Source: Deltaproteobacteria bacterium (GTDB lineage Bacteria; Desulfobacterota; DSM-4660; Desulfatiglandales; HGW-15). Taken from it: a stretch of DNA of 58,525 nt. The stretch is from NCBI GenBank assembly GCA_020060215.1, contig JAGVAP010000129.1:1-58525 (forward strand). The letters are read 5' to 3'. A model generated the notes under the pieces. It did not search any database and was not told the origin of the DNA. It worked only from the letters and a program-made list of their open reading frames with translations. The number at the start of each line of letters is the position of its first letter. Position 1 is the stretch's first letter. A program made the translations under genes and the position numbers. Positions 25,388-32,837 of the stretch are shown here, piece after piece.

Positions 25388-26008
25388 ATGGGTCTGATAC
25401 TCGGGTCCGGCAGCTTCACGAGGTTCGTCGTGGACGGCGCTCCGCCGGAGAACTATCTGGAGGATTTCCCAAAGAGGATCACCCGCTTTGCCTTTCGAGG
25501 GTTCGATCCCGGCTCGGATCTCGATCGTTCGGTCGGGTGGGTCAACATCATGGACATGTTCGACCACCGGATGGCGGGGATGGAATACCTCAAGGAGCCT
25601 TGCATCGCTTTATCCTGGCGCGTGGATGTCCGGAAGGTCCCCTCCAAGGCGCTGAGGCAGGCCTGCCGGGAGGCCGAGGAAAAGATCAAGGAGACGGAGG
25701 GGCTGGAATTCATCGCCAAGGCGCGCCGCCGGGAGATCAAGGAGCGGCTGAAGCAGGAGCTCATCCACAGGGCCATACCCCGCTCCAACACGCACGACAT
25801 GATCTGGAACCTCCACACCTCCGTGCTGCTCTTCGGCTCCACCAGCAGCACCCGGTCCGACGAGTTCGCGGAGTTCTTCCTCCAGTGCTTCGGGCTACAC
25901 CTGAAACCCGTCTTTCCCTATTCCAACGCATCCCGGATCCTTGAAAAGGAAGGCATGGATCCGACCCTCCTGGATGGTCTCTGGCCTTCCTTCGGGGAGG
26001 TGAAATAA
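25388..26008 (+). CDS. RdgC-like protein, N-terminal part
   Basis: A 206-residue protein. The segment from about 70 to 195 follows RdgC: a VDVRKVPSKALRQA strand-helix, an EEKIKETEG linker, REIKERLKQELIHRAIPRS, then MIWNLHTSVLLFGSTSS and a helix ending at LKPVFPYS. In E. coli RdgC the same order is KILPS, DSLKDEVLHSLLPRAFSR, MMWIDTVNGLIMVDCAS and VVPLS. RdgC is a ring-shaped DNA-binding protein that restrains RecA. This protein stops where the C-terminal third of RdgC should begin, and the next gene looks like that missing part. Start ATG has a purine-rich AAGGGGG upstream. Confidence 0.65.
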   Translation: MGLILGSGSFTRFVVDGAPPENYLEDFPKRITRFAFRGFDPGSDLDRSVGWVNIMDMFDHRMAGMEYLKEPCIALSWRVDVRKVPSKALRQACREAEEKIKETEGLEFIAKARRREIKERLKQELIHRAIPRSNTHDMIWNLHTSVLLFGSTSSTRSDEFAEFFLQCFGLHLKPVFPYSNASRILEKEGMDPTLLDGLWPSFGEVK

Positions 26009-26010
26009 TC

Positions 26011-26568
26011 ATGCAGGTCATGGAGAAGGCCAGGAGCTATGAATTTCTGGGGCGGGAGTTTCTCGTGTGGCTCTGGTTCAGGAGCCGTACCAACGAGGGA
26101 AGGTTCCCGCTGGGAGAGGCAGGGGAGGCCCAGGTGTGGTTCGACGGCAGGGTCGTCCTCCAGTCGGAGAAGGACGGCGACGCCGAAAAGGTCATCTGCA
26201 TGGGTGAGAAGTGCCACATGCGGGAAGGCCGCTTCGCCCTCGCCGAATACAAGACCATCACGGAGGCCGTGCTGCGGTTGATCATGGGCGAAGACGAATG
26301 GACCTTTTCCCTGGACTCCCAGTGGATGAACTTCAAGTCTTTCAAGACACCCTTTGTGGCGCAGAACCCGCAGGAAGATCCGGACGGCCTCTTCTATGAG
26401 AAGCTCGGGCTCATCGAAAAGGCCATTTCCGCCATGGACGCCATCTATTCTTCCTTCATCCAGCTCAGGGTTTCTCCGGAGTGGCAGGCGGAAGAGCTGC
26501 CCGCCCTCCTGGACTGGATCAGGGCAGGAAACGAGCATTCACCACGTTCTCGGGCGGTTTCCCGTTGA
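26011..26568 (+). CDS. conserved hypothetical protein, probable C-terminal RdgC half
   Basis: A 185-residue protein starting two bases after the RdgC-like stop, with GAGGTGA as ribosome binding site. It begins with FLGREFLVWLWFRS, has an ALAEYKTITEAVLRL helix and then WTFSLDSQWMNFKSFKTP, resembling the RdgC C-terminal stretch around ALDWQQRIQFVM..LKRLKF. A final helix (LGLIEKAISAMDAIYSSFIQL) could match the RdgC tail. If correct, the gene pair encodes one ring protein in two chains. Its last 50 bases overlap the converging dehydrogenase gene. The assignment is inference from weak similarity and gene order. Confidence 0.55.
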   Translation: MQVMEKARSYEFLGREFLVWLWFRSRTNEGRFPLGEAGEAQVWFDGRVVLQSEKDGDAEKVICMGEKCHMREGRFALAEYKTITEAVLRLIMGEDEWTFSLDSQWMNFKSFKTPFVAQNPQEDPDGLFYEKLGLIEKAISAMDAIYSSFIQLRVSPEWQAEELPALLDWIRAGNEHSPRSRAVSR

Positions 26569-27541
26569 CCACCCGAAGGATGTTCTCGAACCCCGCCCTG
26601 AGCATCCGCGCGAAGGAGTTCCTCGTGATCCCGGCGATGTGGGGGGTGATGAGAAGCCTCTCTCCCGCCGCAGGGGAGAGGTTCAGCAGGGGATGCTCCG
26701 CGGGGGGCGGTTCGGGCGAGACCGTGTCGAGGGCCGCGCCCCCGATCCTTCCCTCCTCCAGCGCTTCGGCCAGGGCCCGGCTGTCCACGAGCTCCCCCCG
26801 GGAGGTATTGATGAGAAAGGCCCCCGGTTTCATGGCCTGGAGTTCGGCGGCTCCGACGATCCCCCTGGTCGCCGGCGTGAGGGGCGCATGGAGGCTGACC
26901 GCGTCCGACAGGGTCAGGATTTCCTTCAACCCGCGAAAGACCAACCCGAGTTCGCTCTCGGCCTCCGGGCGCCGCTCCACATCGGAGTAGCTGACCCGTG
27001 CCCCCAGGAGGGTCGCGATCCGGGCGACCTCCCGACCGATCGCACCCAGGCCGATGAGGCCGAGTTCCGTGTCGCGGACCTCGGCCAGTCCGGAGCGAAA
27101 GAGCGTCTCCCTGTGGTGCGCATAGTTTCCCGCCTTGATCTCCCGGTCCGAGATCACGATGCGCCGCTGCAGGGAAATCAACAGGGCGATGGTGAACTCG
27201 GCCACGGCCAACGCGTTGTGGCCGGGCGTATTGGCAACGGGAATGGAGAGCCTGCCCGCGCCTTCTATATCCACCATGTCATAGCCGGCGCCTGCGCTCT
27301 GGATCAGCCGGACGGCGGAGAGGTTTTCGAGGATCCGTCCTGTCATGGGAGGGAATGCGGCCGGAAGGAACAGGAATTCGGCGGTTCGACATGCCTCGAT
27401 GATCTCGTCCTCGGTTACGGCGGATTCGAACCTCACGTCCAGCTCCGGCGGCAGATCCACCCCCGCATCCTGAAAACGCTTCAGCGGCATGTAGCTCACG
27501 ACCCTGGGTCTCTCCGGTCCCTTCCCCATAAATCCTTTCAT
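26519..27541 (-). CDS. D-isomer-specific 2-hydroxyacid dehydrogenase
   Basis: A 340-residue NAD-dependent dehydrogenase. The nucleotide fold has GLIGLGAIGREVAR, and the three catalytic residues are visible: Arg in NTSRGELVD, Glu in SPEPPP (weak) and His in TPHIAG. LHAPLTPATRGIV is also typical. It reduces a 2-oxo acid or oxidises a D-2-hydroxy acid; the exact substrate cannot be read. The start at 27541 has GGGAGG upstream; a longer frame to 27595 is less likely. It is the last gene of a minus-strand catabolic cluster with an aminotransferase and an amidohydrolase. Its 3' end overlaps the plus-strand gene at 26568. Confidence 0.9.
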   Translation of the reverse strand: MKGFMGKGPERPRVVSYMPLKRFQDAGVDLPPELDVRFESAVTEDEIIEACRTAEFLFLPAAFPPMTGRILENLSAVRLIQSAGAGYDMVDIEGAGRLSIPVANTPGHNALAVAEFTIALLISLQRRIVISDREIKAGNYAHHRETLFRSGLAEVRDTELGLIGLGAIGREVARIATLLGARVSYSDVERRPEAESELGLVFRGLKEILTLSDAVSLHAPLTPATRGIVGAAELQAMKPGAFLINTSRGELVDSRALAEALEEGRIGGAALDTVSPEPPPAEHPLLNLSPAAGERLLITPHIAGITRNSFARMLRAGFENILRVVNGKPPENVVNARFLP

Positions 27542-27668
27542 GGAGCCTCCCGTGTGGCTCTCCGCCCGCCCGGGCCTGGTGCTTCCGCCAAGCACCCGGC
27601 AGCGGCGATTTCGTTTCGGAAAAAGACCACCGCGGCGGCCTGCCCCTGCGCCATCCTCGGATCCGGCG

Positions 27669-28835
27669 CTACCCGAGCGCGGCCATAGCCTCGGCGATCC
27701 GCTCCATCCCTTCCCTGCAGTCGGCGAGGGAGGTCGCGTAGGAGATGCGCAGGCACCCCTCTCCCCTCAGGCCGAAGGAAAGACCCGGCACGGAGGCCAC
27801 ACCCGCCACCTCCAGCAGGTATTCCGCCATGCGCGCGGAATCCATTTCCGCCTGGAATCTCGGAAATGCGTAGAACGCCCCGGGGCGCGGCAGGGCAGGA
27901 CCATGCCGGTATTTGCTTGAGCCCCCTCATGATCACCTTCCTTCGGCCCTCAAACTCCCTGACCATCTGTTCGACGCAGGACCGGGGACCCTTCAGGGCC
28001 GCCATCGCGCCCGCCTGGGCAAAGGAGCACACGGAGAGCATCAGGTTCTGCTGGACCTTGATCGATGCGGCGACGAGCTCGCCCGGCGCAGCGAGATACC
28101 CCAGACGCCAACCCGTCATGGCATAGGTCTTGGAAAGGGATCCCCAGATGACGGTGCGCTCCTTCATTCCCGGAAGAGATGCGGGGCTCACAAAAGGGAT
28201 CCCGTCATAGAGGATATGATCGTAGGCCTCGTCCGAAAACAGGATCAGGTCGTTCTCCAGCGCAAAGCGGCAGAGGCCCTGGATCTGCCCCGAAGACAGG
28301 ACCGCTCCGGTGGGATTTTGAGGCGAATTGACGATGATGCCCCGGCTCCTTCGGCTCAGCAGGGAACGGGCCGCGTCCAGATCCGGATCGAACCCTTCCT
28401 GTTCGACAAGGGGGTACGGGACGGGCGTGCCGCCGGAGAGCAGGACACAGGAGTGAAACTGGCCATACCCCGGGTCCGGGACCAGGATCTCCGACCCGGG
28501 TTCGAGGGACGCCCGGAGGCTGAGGTACATGGCCTCCTGCCCCCCTGCCGTGATCATGATCTCGGAACCGGGGTCGTATCGAACCGACTTGTACTGAAGC
28601 AGGTGCTCCGCAACGGCCTCGCGGAGCTCCGCGATGCCGGCGTTGGGGGTGTAGTGGACCATCCCCCGATCCAGCGCCCGCGACGCCGCCTCTTTGATGT
28701 GGGGAGGCGTGTCGAAATCAGGCCTCCCGATCTCGAGGTGTTTCTCCCCTCCCTCTCCAGCTCGGCGGCCCGCTCAAACACCTTTCGGATCCCGGCATAG
28801 GGGATCCGGGCCATCTTCCGGGCGACGATCGACAT
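27669..28835 (-). pseudogene. class I/II aminotransferase with two frameshifts
   Basis: Three frames together spell one PLP aminotransferase. The N-terminus (MSIVARKMARIPYAGIRKVF) is in one frame and the core in a second: VHYTPNAGIAELREAV, SPQNPTGA, FSDEAYDHILYD, and SLSKTYAMTGWRLGY with the PLP Lys. The C-terminus (PGAFYAFPRF, LRISYATSLADC) returns to the first frame. The shifts lie near the G/C runs at about 28745 and 27878-27885. Net change is zero, so the repaired protein would be 388 residues, a normal length. Homopolymer position suggests a sequencing error; true decay is also possible. GGAGG precedes the ATG. Confidence 0.8.
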
Positions 28836-28930
28836 GATCTTTCCTCCCAGAGCTCCAAGGACAAGCTCGATCTTGCTCCCTAAGGGCCTTATCGTTCTTG
28901 GGCCGTTGCAGGTGCGACCGGAGCGGCCGG

Positions 28931-29956
28931 TCAGCAGCCGATGGAGATCATGCCGAGTGGGAGGTGGAGGAGCCGCACGGCGTTGTCCCTGTACACGGCC
29001 TTCTTCTGCTCCTGGGTCAGTCCCATGCGCTCGACCGATTCGATGGTGTCCCGGATCAGCCTCATCCCGGCCTGGTTGTCAAAGGGAAAATCCGTCGCAA
29101 AGACGAGCTGGTCCAGCCCCGCAAAGGCGAGTCCGCACTGGAGGGCCGCGGTGTTGCCGTTGGTGGCGGTGTCGTAATAGAAACGGCGGTAATAGGTCAG
29201 GGCATGCTCCTTCAGGTAGATGTCCCGATGGCCCATGGTCATCTCGTTGAAATCGTCGTTCCAGTCCAGTCGGCCTGCAACGAAGGGGATGACCCCGCCG
29301 CAGTGGTGCGTCACCACCTTCAGGTCAGGCACCCTTTCCATGACCCTGCCGTACACCAGCCTGGTCATGGCCAGCCCGGTCGCGTAGGGCCAGCCCAGCT
29401 TGGTCCACACGCGATACTTGGACTTATCCTCGCCCGGGTAGTCCGGCACCGTCATCTCCCGGAGGGGGTGTATGAAGAGGGGTCTCCCCAACTCCGCGAC
29501 CTTCCGGTAGAGGGGAAGGAACTCTTCGGAGTCCAGGGGCTTCCCGGCCACATCGGTAAAGACCTCCACACCCCTGAGGCGGAGGTCCCTGATCGCCCTC
29601 TCCGCCTCCGCGACCGAGGCGTCCGGATCCGTCATGGGAAGGGTCGCAATCCCGGCCGCAAACCGAGTGGGGTATTTCTGCACGAGCTCGGCAAGCTCGT
29701 CGTTGGCGATGCGGGCCAGTTCGGCGCTGACCCCATCGGGGGCGATGGAATAGACCGGGGGCGATGCAACGGAGATCACCTGCATGTAGTCTCCAAAGGC
29801 GTCCATGACGCGGAACCGGGCATCCAGGTCCAGGAGCGTCGGAACCATCTTCGCATAGCGAACCGAGTTGAGGCTCTTGTCCCGGTTCTTCACCCTCTTT
29901 TCGATCCCCTCCTGATACTTCTTCGGAAGAATATGGGTATAGGCATCCACGATCAT
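28931..29956 (-). CDS. amidohydrolase family protein (ACMSD-like)
   Basis: A 341-residue TIM-barrel protein of the amidohydrolase-2 group, which includes aminocarboxymuconate-semialdehyde decarboxylase. Metal-site landmarks are FIHPL, VVTHHCGG and ATDFPF. The N-terminal motif reads DAYTH instead of D-x-H-x-H, so the first metal His is a Tyr; this may alter metal binding. Reactions in the family are hydrolysis or decarboxylation of aromatic-derived acids. AGGAG sits nine bases before the ATG, and the start overlaps the flavoprotein stub stop (ATGA), so it is translated with it. The substrate is not predictable from sequence. Confidence 0.8.
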   Translation of the reverse strand: MIVDAYTHILPKKYQEGIEKRVKNRDKSLNSVRYAKMVPTLLDLDARFRVMDAFGDYMQVISVASPPVYSIAPDGVSAELARIANDELAELVQKYPTRFAAGIATLPMTDPDASVAEAERAIRDLRLRGVEVFTDVAGKPLDSEEFLPLYRKVAELGRPLFIHPLREMTVPDYPGEDKSKYRVWTKLGWPYATGLAMTRLVYGRVMERVPDLKVVTHHCGGVIPFVAGRLDWNDDFNEMTMGHRDIYLKEHALTYYRRFYYDTATNGNTAALQCGLAFAGLDQLVFATDFPFDNQAGMRLIRDTIESVERMGLTQEQKKAVYRDNAVRLLHLPLGMISIGC

Positions 29957-30039
29957 GTGATTTGTCTCCTTGCGGCATTGAGGCCGGCGACCCCGCCGCC
30001 GATGACCAGGACATCCGTGTTCAGCGTTTCATGCTCCAT
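29953..30039 (-). CDS. N-terminal stub of a FAD-dependent oxidoreductase
   Basis: A 28-codon frame, MEHETLNTDVLVIGGGVAGLN..., that ends at a TGA overlapping the amidohydrolase ATG. The segment VLVIGGGVAGLNAA is the FAD-binding Rossmann motif found at the start of succinate dehydrogenase- or AprA-like flavoproteins. The rest of that protein is missing. It is either a remnant left by deletion or a short leader that now couples translation to the amidohydrolase. Too short to be an enzyme. Confidence 0.6.
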   Translation of the reverse strand: MEHETLNTDVLVIGGGVAGLNAARRQIT

Positions 30040-30096
30040 TGACCTGCTCCAATCCCATGGGGCGGCCGCGCCTGCACGTGGACCACGACCACGACG

Positions 30097-31077
30097 CTAG
30101 CGCGGCTGGGTCGCGGCCTCCGTAATCAGCCCCAGGCTCTTCTGGATCTCCAGCTCCCTCTTCCACGCCTCTTCGAGGAACTTCGTGTATTCAGCGCTCC
30201 TCATCTTCTCGGTCACCATGCCGAAGGTCTCCTCGAACTTCTTCCACGCCGGCATCTCGAGGGACTTCTCGATGGCCTCCTCCAGCCTCTTCACCGCCTG
30301 GGGGTTCATCCCTGCCGGGCCGAAGACCGAAAAGACGGTATCATTGTAATAGCCGTATCCGAGCTCCATGGTCGTGGGCACGTCCGGGAGCCTGTGGTAG
30401 CGCTCCTTGGTGTACATCACAAGGGGTCTCAGCTGGCCGCTCAGGACCATGTTCATGTCCCCGGCCGAGACCGCATCGACATGTCCTCCCAGCACCGCCG
30501 TCTCGGCAGGGGCCGTCCCCTTGAAAGGCACATGCCCCCAGTCGATCTTCTCCTTCATCCCGATCACGGCCATGACGAGGTGCATGGGGGTGCCTGTCCC
30601 GGCAGTCGCATACTTCACCTTCCCCGGGTTCTTGCGGGCATGCTCCACCAGCTCCTTCAGGGTCTTGAAAGGGGAATCCGGCTTGACCGCGAGGCAGGAG
30701 GGCGGGCTGGCATAGCCATAGATGTTCGTGAACGCGGTCAGAGGCTTGTAGGTCACCTTCCGGACCAGAGGAATCCGCATAATGCCTGTGCTCGTGGCTG
30801 CAGCCAGCGTGTAGCCGTCGGGTTTGTCCTGGGCGAGGACCGAAAGCCCTACGGTCCCGCCGCCGCCGTCCTTGGTCACGATGACTACGGGTTTGCCCAG
30901 GATGCTTTCCATCCCCGCTGCAAGGGCCCTGGCGCTCGAGTCCAGGGAACCGCCCGGCGCAAAGACGCTGTACATGTTGATGCTTTTTTCAGGGTATTCC
31001 GCACGGGCCCCCTGCCCAAGCACCGTCAGCCCTGCAATGACGACCGAAAAAACGACCAGTCCTTTACACTTCCCCAT
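30097..31077 (-). CDS. tripartite tricarboxylate transporter substrate-binding protein
   Basis: A 326-residue periplasmic binding protein of the TctC/Bug family. It has a Sec signal peptide (VVFSVVIAGLTVLGQGARA, cleaved near Ala-Arg-Ala), then YPEKSINMYSVFAPGGSLD, VIVTKDGGGGTVG, YTLAAATSTG, and the family helices. These proteins bind organic acids and deliver them to the TctA/TctB membrane parts, neither of which is present here. The perfect AAGGAGG site before the ATG fixes the start. It is the first gene of the minus-strand catabolic cluster and probably binds the substrate of the enzymes below (inference). Confidence 0.9.
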   Translation of the reverse strand: MGKCKGLVVFSVVIAGLTVLGQGARAEYPEKSINMYSVFAPGGSLDSSARALAAGMESILGKPVVIVTKDGGGGTVGLSVLAQDKPDGYTLAAATSTGIMRIPLVRKVTYKPLTAFTNIYGYASPPSCLAVKPDSPFKTLKELVEHARKNPGKVKYATAGTGTPMHLVMAVIGMKEKIDWGHVPFKGTAPAETAVLGGHVDAVSAGDMNMVLSGQLRPLVMYTKERYHRLPDVPTTMELGYGYYNDTVFSVFGPAGMNPQAVKRLEEAIEKSLEMPAWKKFEETFGMVTEKMRSAEYTKFLEEAWKRELEIQKSLGLITEAATQPR

Positions 31078-31177
31078 GTTGCACCTCCTTCTTTGAAGTT
31101 CGCGCAAAAAGTCGCGAGCAGCCAGTGCGTTTACGCCTCGACAAGCCCGGCACGAACGGAGTATCAACAAATCACGC

Positions 31178-31211
31178 CGTTCACCCTGGGGCCTGTATCG
31201 AAGGGTGAACG
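31178..31211. promoter_or_regulatory. inverted repeat upstream of the solute-binding-protein gene
   Basis: CGTTCACCCT (31178-31187) and AGGGTGAACG (31202-31211) form a perfect 10-bp inverted repeat separated by 14 bases, about 100 bases upstream of the start codon at 31077. It could be an operator or an RNA hairpin in the leader. No regulator gene is adjacent. Confidence 0.5.
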
Positions 31212-31282
31212 CGACCTTTTACGGGAACGCCTTGTTTGGATACCCTTCCCTCGGAAAGCGGGTTTTCGTTAGATTTCTGCCA

Positions 31283-31311
31283 CAATAAAAGGGGCTTGCC
31301 GGAGTTGTCAA
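31283..31311 (-). promoter_or_regulatory. candidate sigma-70 promoter for the catabolic cluster
   Basis: On the minus strand, TTGACA is followed by a 17-base spacer and TTATTG. It would start a transcript running through the inverted repeat at 31178-31211 into the solute-binding-protein gene, with a leader of about 200 bases. The -10 is imperfect. Confidence 0.4.
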
Positions 31312-31420
31312 TGATAAACGTCGTCGGCGCGATCAACTTCGAGACAGGCCCTTCCGGTCTTCCGATCCGATTGATCCGGAAGGCCCAACGATCATGGACC
31401 CTTATTCCGGGGCTTTCCGC

Positions 31421-31450
31421 TTGACAGGATTCCCTGCATCGCCGTATGGT
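31421..31450 (+). promoter_or_regulatory. candidate sigma-70 promoter for the cobalamin operon
   Basis: A consensus -35 TTGACA (31421-31426), an 18-base spacer and TATGGT as -10 lie directly upstream of the cobalamin riboswitch. The expected transcription start is near 31457, at the beginning of the aptamer. Confidence 0.6.
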
Positions 31451-31454
31451 AAAC

Positions 31455-31645
31455 CCATTCAGGCGCGCGAGCTTAAAAGGGAATCCCGTGAGAGACGGGA
31501 GCGGTCCCGCCGCTGTGATCCTCCCCCGGGGATACCGGGGAAGCAGCCTGCAGGCGCTTTGATGGATGGAGCCACTGTCCGTTTCAGAGACGGATGGGAA
31601 GGTGGTCCTGCAGGAGGGGAGAGCCAGAAGACCTGCCTGGATACG
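31455..31645 (+). ncRNA. cobalamin riboswitch
   Basis: The leader has the conserved blocks of the cobalamin aptamer in order: AAAAGGGAATCCCGTGAGA, GCGGTCCCGCCGCTGTGAT, a GGGGAAGCAGCCTGC block, GCCACTG, GGGAAGG, and the B12-box-like AGCCAGAAGACCTGCC near 31622-31637. It binds adenosylcobalamin-type corrinoids and normally turns the downstream genes off when they are abundant. Boundaries are approximate. A terminator follows at 31717, and btuCDF-cbiL genes come next, which fits the assignment exactly. Confidence 0.93.
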
Positions 31646-31716
31646 ATTTTCGGCCACCCACGGGCGTGCTTGGGGGTAGGCTGAAGGATATGGGGATCAA
31701 GTGAACTGGGTGCAGT

Positions 31717-31753
31717 CCTTAAATCCGTTATCTTGGGTTTAAGGATTTTTTTT
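31717..31753 (+). terminator. riboswitch-controlled intrinsic terminator
   Basis: CCTTAAATCC (31717-31726) pairs with GGGTTTAAGG (31735-31744) around an 8-base loop and is followed by eight T residues. It lies between the cobalamin aptamer and the btuC start codon at 31767, so it is the likely expression platform: formed when ligand is bound, ending transcription before the operon. Confidence 0.85.
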
Positions 31754-31766
31754 GGCCGAAGAGCCT

Positions 31767-32837
31767 ATGGACCGTGAATCGATCTACCGCAGCGAGGATG
31801 CAGCAGCGAGGAAGTTCGGACTCCTGCTCGCTCTTCTTATTGCCGGATCCGCCGGATCCGTGTTTCTCGCCACCCTCTCGGGAAAGGCGGAGATCCCGGC
31901 GCGGGCGGTCGCCGATGCCATCCTCGGTGCACTGGGTCTCGCGGATGATTCCGGGCTCGATTCCACGTGGAAGCTGATCGTCCTCGACATCCGCCTGAGC
32001 CGGATATGCCTTGCGATGCTGGTGGGGATAGCGCTTGCCGTCTCGGGTACCGTCTTCCAGGGGGTCCTCCGCAACCCGCTGGCCGATCCCTTCACCATCG
32101 GGGTTTCGACCGGGGCGGCCTTCGGCGCCTCCCTGGCCCTTTTTCTCGGCGCCGGGTCCCTGCAGTTCATGGGTTTCGGCCTTGTGCCGCTTGCGTCCCT
32201 GGCCGGTGCGATGATTGCCCTGGTGGCCGTGGTGGCCCTGGGGAGGGTCAACGGGCAGCTTCGGCGGGACACCATGGTCCTTGCAGGGATCGTGGTCGCC
32301 ACGTTTCTCTCCGCCCTGATCTCCCTGCTGAAGTCCCTGGACGAGGAATCCGTGGCCAGCATCGTCTTCTGGGTCATGGGCAGCTTCCAGGGCAGGGAAT
32401 GGAGCCACCTGGTCCTGGCGCTCCCGTACGCGACCGCCGGGTTGATCATCATCTGGTCCTGTTCCAGGGAGCTGGATATCCTGAGCATGGGCGACACCCA
32501 GGCCAAGCTCCTGGGCGTTCATGCGGAGAGGGCGCGTCTCCTGCTGATGATCGGGGCGAGCCTGGTCACGGCCGCGGCCGTATCCGTCTCCGGGGTGATC
32601 GGGTTCGTGGGGCTGATCATGCCTCACCTCATGAGGATGACGATCGGGGCGGAGCACCGGAGGCTTCTGCTCCTCTCGGCGCTCGCCGGCGGTCTCGCCC
32701 TGGTCTGGTCAGACGTCCTGGCCCGCACCATCCTCCCGGGCGGCGAGGAATTGCCCGTGGGTGTCGTGACCGCCCTCATGGGCGGGCCCTTTTTCTGCTT
32801 CCTCCTCAAGAAGAGGCGGGCGGGGACCGAACCATGA
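31767..32837 (+). CDS. btuC: cobalamin/iron-siderophore-type ABC transporter permease
   Basis: A 356-residue FecCD/BtuC permease with about ten membrane helices. The family signatures RLSRICLAMLVGIALAVSGTVFQGVLRNPLADPFTIGVSTGAAFGA and SGVIGFVGLIMPHLMR are clear, the latter being the loop that contacts the ATPase. An in-frame TTG at 31752 could add five residues. Position behind a cobalamin riboswitch makes corrinoid uptake much more likely than iron-siderophore uptake. The stop overlaps the ATPase start (ATGA). Confidence 0.92.
   Translation: MDRESIYRSEDAAARKFGLLLALLIAGSAGSVFLATLSGKAEIPARAVADAILGALGLADDSGLDSTWKLIVLDIRLSRICLAMLVGIALAVSGTVFQGVLRNPLADPFTIGVSTGAAFGASLALFLGAGSLQFMGFGLVPLASLAGAMIALVAVVALGRVNGQLRRDTMVLAGIVVATFLSALISLLKSLDEESVASIVFWVMGSFQGREWSHLVLALPYATAGLIIIWSCSRELDILSMGDTQAKLLGVHAERARLLLMIGASLVTAAAVSVSGVIGFVGLIMPHLMRMTIGAEHRRLLLLSALAGGLALVWSDVLARTILPGGEELPVGVVTALMGGPFFCFLLKKRRAGTEP

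Noticed and set aside
31181..31657. A 158-codon minus frame over the cobalamin riboswitch
   Set aside because: It covers the riboswitch and promoter and has no domain or ribosome binding site.
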